Of a stretch of 64,000 bases of DNA, positions 35,050 to 41,934 are shown in pieces. Position numbers and translations under genes: made by a program. A model generated the notes under the pieces. It did no database searches. It was not told the origin of the DNA and saw only the letters and a program-made list of their open reading frames with translations. Numbering within the stretch: the stretch's first letter is position 1; each line of letters opens with the position of its first letter. Origin of the DNA: JAMZMI01 sp049115715 (lineage in GTDB: Bacteria > Bacteroidota > Bacteroidia > Cytophagales > Cyclobacteriaceae); the NCBI GenBank assembly GCA_049115715.1, contig JAGDZQ010000015.1, forward strand, positions 62,001-126,000, given 5' to 3'.

Positions 35050-37220
35050 GTCTTTGTTGCTGTAAGATTTACTGATTCTTCGCCATTCACGATTCGTCTA
35101 TAGATTTCACTTTCGTCTATTAACTCCTGATGGATGCCTTGAGCGATCACCTTGCCTTTGTCCAGCATGATGATTTGATCTGATGTTTGCAAGGTGCTTG
35201 TTCTATGAGAAATATTAATGATGGTTTTACCCTGATCTCTCAAGCTAAGCATCACACGGAGAATCTCCGCCTCTGATTTATAATCGAGGGCAGATGTAGC
35301 TTCATCAAAAATGATGATTTCCGGCTCTTGATATAGCATACGGAGAATGGCCAACCTTTGTCTCTGTCCACCTGAGAGTGTTGCGCCATTTTCGCCAATG
35401 TTGCACCCAAAGCCACCTGGGAGTTCATTGATAAATTCGAGCGCACCTATTTCTTGAGCTATCTTCACTATTTTGTGTGTGTCTGGCTCAAACTCACCCA
35501 AGGCGATATTTTCCATGACCGACCCAGCGAATAAGTCTATCTGCTGAGGGACAACTCCGATTAGCTTGTTAAGATTTTCTTCTTTGATGCTATTGAGGTC
35601 ATAGCTGCCAATAGAAATTTTACCTTCATCGATGGGGTAGAGTCTTTTGAGCATTGAAGCCAATGTGGATTTTCCAGAGCCACTTTCACCAATTATGGAA
35701 GTGATCAGCCCCTTCTTGATCTCTATGCTAAAGTTGTCAAATACGAGCTTTCGCGTGCCATATCGGAATTTAATATCAGTAAATACGATATTGCCTATGT
35801 CCTCCTGTTTGATTTGAATGAATGTGTCCTGATTGTCTGTATCCAGATCCATGATTTCAAACAGTCGATCAGCCGCTATCAGTGCACCCTGATAGGATTT
35901 GTTTGCCCCAATGAGGCTTTGCGCAGGACCAGTGAAGTAGCCGACTATAGCGTAGAAAGACATGAGCTCACCGGGAGTAATGGATTGCTCCAATACAAAC
36001 CCAGCTCCAACCCAGAGCAGTATAATGGTAAACAGTCTTGATGTAGCCAAAGAAGCATTAGCTGAAAATATGGCGTTGATTCCTGATCTATAGACCGACT
36101 CCAGAAGCTTGACAAAGCGCACTTCGGTCTTGATATTGGCATGATACTGCAAGCCGAAAAACCGGATAGTTTTTATGGAGTTGATCGACTCTACCAGCTG
36201 AGATTCCAGCTCGGCAGCATCTTCCATTACACTACGTTCGACTTTCTTATTTAGCCTATTGGTGATGTGAAAAATCAGCAGATACACTGGAAGTACAAGT
36301 AAGGTGACACTTGCTAGTTTCCAGTAGTAGGTGAAGAGTAGCGCAAAGGAAAATAGCAACACAAACGCATTGACCATGATGTCGATTGCTGTCTCGTTGA
36401 TAAAGGAGCGAATCTTCACTGCATCATTGATGCGACTGATAATTTCTCCTACACGCATGGTGTCAAAAAAACGTTGTTGCAGAGTCAGCAGGTGCTTGTA
36501 ATATCCCAAAATGAGTTTGGCGTCAATCTGCTGGCCTGTCTTGAGTACGAAAATGGATTTGAGCCAGTTGATCCATATTTGAAGTGCAAGAAGCGCAATC
36601 ATGCTCACGCTCATCAGGTTGAGTAGATTATAATTCTGATTGGGGATCACATAATCCACGATCTTTTGTACATAGATAGCCATGGTCAACCCAATCAAAG
36701 TGAAGATGGCTGCTCCGAAGATAGATTGTGCAATAATGCGTTGGTGCGGTCTTACCAGAAACCAAAAACGAGAACCAATCGATACTTTTTCGTCTTTTGC
36801 CTCAAAGTTTTCATTGGGCATAAGCAGGATCAGTACACCCGTCCACATTTCTTGAAAGTCTTTCAAGCTGAAAGTGACTATGCGGCCTTCAGCCGGATCC
36901 ATTACTTTGATGAGACCTCCTTTTACTTCATAAATAACCACATAGTGATGAAGAACTTCCTTTACTACCACATGGGCTATTGTGGGGGTTGGGATTTTGG
37001 TCAGGGCACTTATTTCTCCCTTCACTCCCTTTGCAGAAAATCCAAGCTTTTCTGCGGCCTCTATCATACCTAGTGCGTTAGTTCCTTTTTTGTCTGTACC
37101 TGCTATTTGTCTTATTTTCGAAACGGGAACTTTTAAACCATGGTGACCTGCTACTGATGCCAGACAGGCAGCTCCGCAATCCGTTATATCTCTTTGTTTG
37201 ATAAGTGCTGACTGCTTCAT
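35046..37220 (-). CDS. peptidase-containing ABC transporter (C39, GG-leader processing exporter)
   Basis: The ATG at 37220 is chosen over 37253 because it overlaps the HlyD stop as ATGA and puts the protein start at MKQSALIKQRDITDCGAACL, as in the family. The C39 domain (1-135) has Gln9, Cys15, His92 (HHYVV) and Asp108 (MDPAEG), the full catalytic set. Membrane helices span about 150-430, and the ATPase has GESGSGKST, LSGGQRQRLAI and IIIFDEATSALD. At 724 residues the length is standard for a PCAT. It cleaves leaders after Gly-Gly and exports the mature peptide; the two small ORFs downstream are the evident cargo. Export across the outer membrane would need a TolC-type protein, which is not in this window. 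Confidence 0.95.
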   Translation of the reverse strand: MKQSALIKQRDITDCGAACLASVAGHHGLKVPVSKIRQIAGTDKKGTNALGMIEAAEKLGFSAKGVKGEISALTKIPTPTIAHVVVKEVLHHYVVIYEVKGGLIKVMDPAEGRIVTFSLKDFQEMWTGVLILLMPNENFEAKDEKVSIGSRFWFLVRPHQRIIAQSIFGAAIFTLIGLTMAIYVQKIVDYVIPNQNYNLLNLMSVSMIALLALQIWINWLKSIFVLKTGQQIDAKLILGYYKHLLTLQQRFFDTMRVGEIISRINDAVKIRSFINETAIDIMVNAFVLLFSFALLFTYYWKLASVTLLVLPVYLLIFHITNRLNKKVERSVMEDAAELESQLVESINSIKTIRFFGLQYHANIKTEVRFVKLLESVYRSGINAIFSANASLATSRLFTIILLWVGAGFVLEQSITPGELMSFYAIVGYFTGPAQSLIGANKSYQGALIAADRLFEIMDLDTDNQDTFIQIKQEDIGNIVFTDIKFRYGTRKLVFDNFSIEIKKGLITSIIGESGSGKSTLASMLKRLYPIDEGKISIGSYDLNSIKEENLNKLIGVVPQQIDLFAGSVMENIALGEFEPDTHKIVKIAQEIGALEFINELPGGFGCNIGENGATLSGGQRQRLAILRMLYQEPEIIIFDEATSALDYKSEAEILRVMLSLRDQGKTIINISHRTSTLQTSDQIIMLDKGKVIAQGIHQELIDESEIYRRIVNGEESVNLTATKT

Positions 37221-38380
37221 CCGTGCTCCGATAGGGTTTGGGGGTTGAGCCAATTATCCAATTTATCATTGAGCAATTGGAAAACGGATCTCGATGTGAC
37301 TTGAAAGTGTGCTTGCAAAGTCATCCCCTTCTTTAGCTTCCCTTCAAATCCATTTTTTAAGGCAAGGTGGTCACTATTCAAATCACACTTCACTTTGAAA
37401 TAGGGCTGGTTATCTAGCATGTATACATCTGAAGAGATATGAGATACCTTGCCCCTCAAGAATCCCCAGTCACTAGAATTGAATGCAGTCACGTTGAGGC
37501 TGAGTGCCATTCCCTTTTGGATTAAACCAATGTCATGAGGCTTTATCCAGCATACAGCAATAAGCGCAGCGTCCGGGGAGATATCTCCAAGTTTTGACCC
37601 AAGAGATAAGAACTGTCCAGATACGAGGGATTTGATGTTTTGTGCCTCACCGGATACGGGAGCATGTAATTGGTATTTGGTTTGTTCGTCTAGAAGGGAC
37701 TTAATCTTCAGCGTGAGAGTCTCAATAGATTCTTCATAGGAGATCAATTTTTCTTTCCAGGAGCTGGTCGTTCTCTTCTTGAAGTGATCTATTTCCGCAA
37801 GCGCCAAATCGTATTTGGATTTGTCAGACTCAAAATCAGCATCAGAGATTACATTTTGGGTATGCAGTATTTGCTGTCTGTTAAAGACTTTTCGCAAGGT
37901 CTCTTTTTCGAGTTCAAGCTTATTGACTAGGCTGGTGTATTTGGAAAATTCGAGTTGGTAAAGCTGTGTATTGAGCATCTCAGTATTTGAAATATTCGCA
38001 TTTAAGAGTAAAAGTAAATCGTGCTTGAAGCCATTGAATTGGGCAAGTCTGAACTTCAATTGAGTAAGTTCTTTTTCAATAGCAGAGTCATCAAAAGTCA
38101 TCAAAACCTGCCCTTTGAGATACTTTTCGTTTTCTATCAAACTGTCTTCTAGAATTACGGCATTAACCGGACAGTAGAGTTCATATCGTTCTTCTTCGGT
38201 GGTAATGAGACCCTGCGCATTCACATTGAGATCAAGAAAAATAAAGGGAGTGGCAACTAAAGCACTAGCGATCGTAGATATGACTACCACATATATGGAT
38301 GAAGTGGATTTATTGATCCTAAATGTATAGTGCTCAAGTGACGAACTGATAAACGCTTCAGGAAACAACGGCCACTTCAT
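37217..38380 (-). CDS. HlyD-family periplasmic adaptor of the peptide exporter
   Basis: A 387-residue membrane fusion protein: cytoplasmic N-terminus, one membrane helix (about 27-50), a split lipoyl half (YELYCPVNAVILEDSLIENE), a long coiled-coil hairpin (about 95-235), the second lipoyl half (YQLHAPVSGEAQNIKSLVSG) and a beta-barrel with WIKPHDIGLIQKGMALSL. This is the adaptor of PCAT-type type I systems. It is the first gene of the operon and overlaps the ABC gene by four bases. The coding start is followed upstream by a 440-bp divergent region. Confidence 0.92.
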   Translation of the reverse strand: MKWPLFPEAFISSSLEHYTFRINKSTSSIYVVVISTIASALVATPFIFLDLNVNAQGLITTEEERYELYCPVNAVILEDSLIENEKYLKGQVLMTFDDSAIEKELTQLKFRLAQFNGFKHDLLLLLNANISNTEMLNTQLYQLEFSKYTSLVNKLELEKETLRKVFNRQQILHTQNVISDADFESDKSKYDLALAEIDHFKKRTTSSWKEKLISYEESIETLTLKIKSLLDEQTKYQLHAPVSGEAQNIKSLVSGQFLSLGSKLGDISPDAALIAVCWIKPHDIGLIQKGMALSLNVTAFNSSDWGFLRGKVSHISSDVYMLDNQPYFKVKCDLNSDHLALKNGFEGKLKKGMTLQAHFQVTSRSVFQLLNDKLDNWLNPQTLSEHG

Positions 38381-38820
38381 GATCTTAATGTATATATGGA
38401 TGAACGTCTCAGTGAATTCATGATGTTAAATAGGATAGCGGCATTTAGCCATTTAGACTCGTTGCGGTATCAATAAGTTGTAAGGGACTGATTTGCATAT
38501 ATGTCAACTTAGGATCAGGTATTTCTGAGCTTGAAAGAGTAATAAGAGGTCAACATCACTGTTGACCCTTATTACAAGAACCAGCTATGGAATATCTACT
38601 ACCATACTCTTGCCTCAAACATAATGGAATAAATAAAAATAATAATCATAAGTAATATTTTTATTCGTTCGTTTTTATACTTTTATATTATGGAGTGTAT
38701 TTGGATTAGCCCTATCTCTAGTGCGATAAATAACTGTATTATTACATTCGGAAAGAGAGGAAAATTTTGCCCGATTTCTGTTGCAACCGTTCGAAACGAA
38801 ACACAAATCACATTTTCAAA
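38381..38820. other. 440-bp divergent intergenic region with long inverted repeat
   Basis: This region separates the peptide-export operon from the TPR protein gene and must hold both promoters. No gene is seen; the frame upstream of 38821 starts with TTG at 38767 and lacks coding character. The inverted repeat at 38539-38575 is listed separately. The sequence is AT-rich, particularly 38620-38700. Confidence 0.55.
38539..38575. repeat. long inverted repeat (operator- or cruciform-like)
   Basis: GTAATAAGAGGTCAACA (38539-38555) and TGTTGACCCTTATTAC (38560-38575) pair over 16 bp with a single bulged A, around a 4-base TCAC loop. No U tract follows on either strand, so a terminator is unlikely. 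It lies about 160 bases before the HlyD start and 245 before the TPR start, suitable for an operator shared by the divergent genes. Confidence 0.6.
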
Positions 38821-40170
38821 ATGTTCAATATTAAATGGGTAATCCCATGCTTTAAAAGATCGATAATAGTCGTCTTGCTTTTTATTTTCAATGCTGAAGT
38901 TGTAAAGGGTGACTATGTATTAACTAAACAGATTTCGGAGAAATTAAAGCAAGTTGATACGTTTCTACTCACCGAACCTAATGATGCATTGAGTACGGTA
39001 GATAGCCTGTTGTTACATCAGGATTTATCAGATCAGGATTATGGTGCTATTTATTTGAAGAAAGGATGGATTCAGTATAAAGGGCTAATGGAAAAGGATA
39101 AGTCCATCAACAGCTTTTACAAAGCGTTGAAGTACTTCAGGAAAACTAGAGATTTAGACAAGCAGTGCCTTACTCTTCTTAATCTTGGCCATGCTTATAG
39201 GGATCTTTATCGCTATAATTATGCAATGGAGTATTATCAAAAAATACTTTTGCTTGAACCAAAAGACCATACTTATAAGATTCATGCTCATTATAATATT
39301 GCTCATGCGACAAGACTAAATGAAGCATATGATGAAGCTATTATTATGCAGTTGCAAGTTGTGCCAATGTGTGTTGAAGAAAATATGACTACCGTTTTAG
39401 TCAGAAGCTATCTGGAGCTTGGAGTATGCTTCGCTAGACTAGAGAAATGGGAAATTGCTACAGAGTACTATAAAGACGCATTCAAGCTCATAAGAAGCTC
39501 ACAGATTGAACAAAAGGGTTTTGAGGCAAAAATTTATAATAGTTTGGGGTTCATTAGTATGAAAGAGTACGAATTTCAATTGGCTTCAGATTATTTCAAT
39601 AAAGCTTTGGAGATGTCTTTGTTAGACAATGATAACTCCCTATCAATCATTGTTTACAACAATTTGGGTAATCTGGCACTTTTAAATGAGAAATTGGAAG
39701 AAGCTCACGATTACTATTCCAAAAGCATTTCCCTTGATGTAAAATCTACAGACTTCAAACAATATATTGCCGCGCTTAGTGAGTTGGAGAGCATATCTAT
39801 CAAGCAAAATAGGACGGAGGATGCCTATTACTACAGTAGGAGGCAAAATGAAGTTACAGCTCCATTCGTAGATCTAAATGAAAAACTAGAGATGATGAAT
39901 GATCAGTCCAAGGCAGATCAAGTTCTTCATAATATTGAGGTTTTTGAATTGGAAGAACAACTTTACAAGACAAAGACTCAAATCAGGTATGGTATTATAA
40001 TTATGATGGTTATTTTAATCATATGGGGCTACAGTTGGTTTAGCAAAAAAAGAAAAGTGGATGCTGGTGTGATTGGCTATCTGAAGGAGAGAGACATGAT
40101 CCTGCGGAAGCTAAGCGATCATCTGAAGCTGGATGAGAAAACGCTCAAGGAGTTTGTGAACAAGCCTTAG
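38821..40170 (+). CDS. TPR-repeat membrane protein
   Basis: The ATG at 38821 is preferred to the TTG at 38767 since it starts a signal or membrane segment (FKRSIIVVLLFIFNA). The 449-residue product has tetratricopeptide repeats over most of its length (for example LNLGHAYRDLYRYNYAMEYY and YNNLGNLALLNEKLEEAHDY), one membrane helix near 390-408 and a short 40-residue charged tail. The plan resembles the TPR sensor kinases at the left of the window, but the kinase is missing; the tail resembles no known output domain. It is divergent from the peptide-export operon. Confidence 0.8.
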   Translation: MFNIKWVIPCFKRSIIVVLLFIFNAEVVKGDYVLTKQISEKLKQVDTFLLTEPNDALSTVDSLLLHQDLSDQDYGAIYLKKGWIQYKGLMEKDKSINSFYKALKYFRKTRDLDKQCLTLLNLGHAYRDLYRYNYAMEYYQKILLLEPKDHTYKIHAHYNIAHATRLNEAYDEAIIMQLQVVPMCVEENMTTVLVRSYLELGVCFARLEKWEIATEYYKDAFKLIRSSQIEQKGFEAKIYNSLGFISMKEYEFQLASDYFNKALEMSLLDNDNSLSIIVYNNLGNLALLNEKLEEAHDYYSKSISLDVKSTDFKQYIAALSELESISIKQNRTEDAYYYSRRQNEVTAPFVDLNEKLEMMNDQSKADQVLHNIEVFELEEQLYKTKTQIRYGIIIMMVILIIWGYSWFSKKRKVDAGVIGYLKERDMILRKLSDHLKLDEKTLKEFVNKP

Positions 40171-40200
40171 CTCCTTTCTTATTCGGGGCAACCTTCACTA

Positions 40201-40336
40201 GAGATTTCCCGGTATCGCGCAGTATTCCCCTGTAAATCGGACTAATCACTGATGCGATCCGTGAAATGACGGGGTACAACCCTATCCAGTATCGTCATCC
40301 TCTGAATTTTGCGGTATGAAAAAATATCGGAGATCT
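40201..40336. repeat. palindromic repeat, copy 1
   Basis: A 136-base element, about 95% identical by eye to copy 2. The first half forms a hairpin: TTTCCCGGTATCGC (40205-40218) against GCGATCCGTGAAA (40254-40266). ATGACG (40266-40271) and CGTCAT (40293-40298) then face each other, and the outer ends GAGATTTCCCGG and CGGAGATCT are imperfect terminal inverted repeats. Confidence 0.85.
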
Positions 40337-40536
40337 TGTAAGGTCAGTTCGAGTTATAAAAGGACGTCATGTCGGAAAATAAAGCCTCCCTTTGTTCAAA
40401 ATTTTTATTTATCCGAAATCTCTTAACTCTATCGATAAGGTACCAAGCTTCCGGAAAGGAGAGTTTTTATTTACCGTATAACGATCTTTTTTATTGAGTT
40501 CAGCTAATGGAGAGATTGTTTTACTGCCCTTAGATT

Positions 40537-40672
40537 GAGATTTCCCGGTATCGCACAGTATTCACCTTAAATCGGACTAATCACCGATGCGATCCGTGAA
40601 ATGACGGGGTACAACCCTATCCAGTATCGTCATCCTCTGAATTTTGCAGTATGAAAAAATATCTGGGAATCT
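40537..40672. repeat. palindromic repeat, copy 2
   Basis: A second 136-base copy in the same orientation, ending 14 bases before the GIY-YIG gene. The terminal inverted repeats are AGATTTCCCGGTAT (40538-40551) and ATATCTGGGAATCT (40659-40672). It differs from copy 1 by a few substitutions and one single-base indel. Confidence 0.85.
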
Positions 40673-40686
40673 TTTAAATTCGCGAA

Positions 40687-40989
40687 ATGACAGCAAAAGG
40701 AGGGTATGTCTATATTGTTTCCAATAAAAGGCGCACTGTTCTTTACGTTGGTGTGACAAGCAATCTATATGCTCGCATTTATGAACATAAAAATGGGGTT
40801 GGCTCTGAGTTCACCAAGAAATACAACTGTGTTGATGTTTTATTCTACGAGTTTTACCCTTCTATTGAGGAAGCTATCCATAGGGAGAAGAGATTGAAAA
40901 AGTGGAATAGAGCTTGGAAAGACGAGTTGATCAAGAAATTCAATCCTGAACTTAGAGACCTTTTTGAAAAGATTGAGGATATGCAATAG
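40687..40989 (+). CDS. GIY-YIG endonuclease, small stand-alone type
   Basis: A 100-residue protein that is only the nuclease domain: GGYVYIVSNK and TVLYVGVTSNLYARIYEHK (the GIY and YIG strands, with catalytic Tyr and Arg), and EEAIHREKRLKKW with the metal-binding Glu. Single-domain members of this size occur in many copies in Bacteroidota. The gene is enclosed by palindromic repeat copies 2 and 3 at 14 and 27 bases from its ends, a unit-like arrangement that suggests mobility or repeat processing. Catalytic residues look intact. Confidence 0.92.
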   Translation: MTAKGGYVYIVSNKRRTVLYVGVTSNLYARIYEHKNGVGSEFTKKYNCVDVLFYEFYPSIEEAIHREKRLKKWNRAWKDELIKKFNPELRDLFEKIEDMQ

Positions 40990-41016
40990 GGGAGATTATC
41001 GCACTGTTCTTTGCTT

Positions 41017-41084
41017 GAAATTTCCCGGTATCGCAGGGCATTCATCTTAAAGTGGATCAATCATCAATATGATCCGTGAAATGG
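41017..41084. repeat. palindromic repeat, copy 3 (half element)
   Basis: A diverged copy of the first half only. It keeps TTTCCCGGTATCGC and ATGATCCGTGAAA, the two hairpin arms, in direct orientation relative to copies 1 and 2. Similarity to copy 2 continues about 30 bases upstream (a shared GAGATT...ACTG...CTT pattern). It starts 27 bases after the GIY-YIG stop. Confidence 0.7.
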
Positions 41085-41114
41085 CAAATGAGTGGAGTGC
41101 GGAAGTACTTACTT

Positions 41115-41555
41115 CTACTTTCTATTTTGAAGTGCCGCAATCAACTGACTCTTAAGCTCTAAGTTTTCTTTTAATATACTAGAATTGATATTACTGAGCT
41201 TGACGTATAGTTTTCTGAGTTCAGAGGCTTCTAGATCGTTGAGGTATTTAAATTTTTCAGTATCGGTCACAATTGGCTGAAACCATTCATCTAGCTTTTC
41301 GCTATCATTTTCAGAGTCGGTAACTTTTGCCTCTCTATGCACATCATGCTTGGTCATGTCAAACTTCACAAACCGATCAGGGTCAAGATTGAAATGATCC
41401 GTTATTTCGAGATACTTGATAAGCTTTGGTAGAGAAGAGGTATTCTCGTAGGAATTGATGTTTTGCTTAGTCAGGTCAAATAGCCTCCCAAATGCTTCCT
41501 GATTTAATCCGCACTCTGCACGCAGGGTTTTTAAGTTTTTACTGAAATAATTCAA
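41115..41555 (-). CDS. XRE-family helix-turn-helix protein
   Basis: A 146-residue protein with an N-terminal Cro/C1-type HTH (KNLKTLRAECGLNQEAFGRLFDLTKQNINSYEN, about 5-60) and a C-terminal predicted coiled segment (residues about 100-146, EASELRKLYVKLSNINSSIL). Such proteins may be Bacteroidota regulators that dimerise by the coil. It lies at the end of the repeat-rich segment and shares no obvious operon. The target is unknown. Confidence 0.85.
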   Translation of the reverse strand: MNYFSKNLKTLRAECGLNQEAFGRLFDLTKQNINSYENTSSLPKLIKYLEITDHFNLDPDRFVKFDMTKHDVHREAKVTDSENDSEKLDEWFQPIVTDTEKFKYLNDLEASELRKLYVKLSNINSSILKENLELKSQLIAALQNRK

Positions 41556-41934
41556 AATGCCTTGTTTGTCAAAGTGCGATTAGCTATTATTGAATAATAT
41601 TTTTAATCAAAAATAAATTTAAGTTTCTTTCAGCGATTACCTTGAGGATAAAGCTACCAAATTTATTTAGATGTAGAAACATGATGTATTAACCCAAATT
41701 GATTGTTTACTGTTTTTTATGGTAAACAGTTCGGTTTGGTATTCGAGAGGCTCAGGTTGACCATCGAATTGAAGTCCGTCGAAACGTTTATGATCATTGC
41801 GTATTTGAGAATTAATTGAAACGAAAAGTAAAGTAGTGGAAGTCGTAGGTCCTTTCGGCGGGGAGCAAAGGGTGAACTGAGTAGTTCACCCTTTTTCATA
41901 ATGTCTGCGGCATCTCGTTTTTTAAGCCAATATA
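41556..41934. other. 379-bp intergenic region
   Basis: No gene is seen. ACTGTTT and AAACAGT near 41710-41731 form a 7-bp hairpin. A strong bidirectional terminator (listed separately) lies at 41867-41894, downstream of the zincin gene. The remainder is AT-rich and may contain the XRE promoter. Confidence 0.6.
41867..41896. terminator. bidirectional rho-independent terminator
   Basis: AAAGGGTGAACT (41867-41878) and AGTTCACCCTTT (41883-41894) form a perfect 12-bp stem around a GAGT loop. Two further T follow on the plus strand. It lies 40 bases beyond the stop of the minus-strand zincin gene and would end that transcript. Confidence 0.8.

Larger units (their letters stand above)
40171..40686. 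other. 516-bp intergenic region made largely of repeats
   Basis: It contains two near-identical 136-base palindromic repeats (40201-40336 and 40537-40672) with about 200 bp of unremarkable sequence between them. No credible gene is present; a short minus-strand frame across the second repeat is a by-product of that repeat. Confidence 0.7.

Noticed and set aside
38767..38820. Upstream TTG start for the TPR protein
   Set aside because: The added 18 residues are Cys/Arg-rich and precede the hydrophobic signal; the ATG at 38821 gives a normal signal peptide.
40577..40759. 60-residue minus-strand ORF
   Set aside because: It runs across palindromic repeat copy 2 and into the GIY-YIG gene in antisense; a by-product of the repeat.
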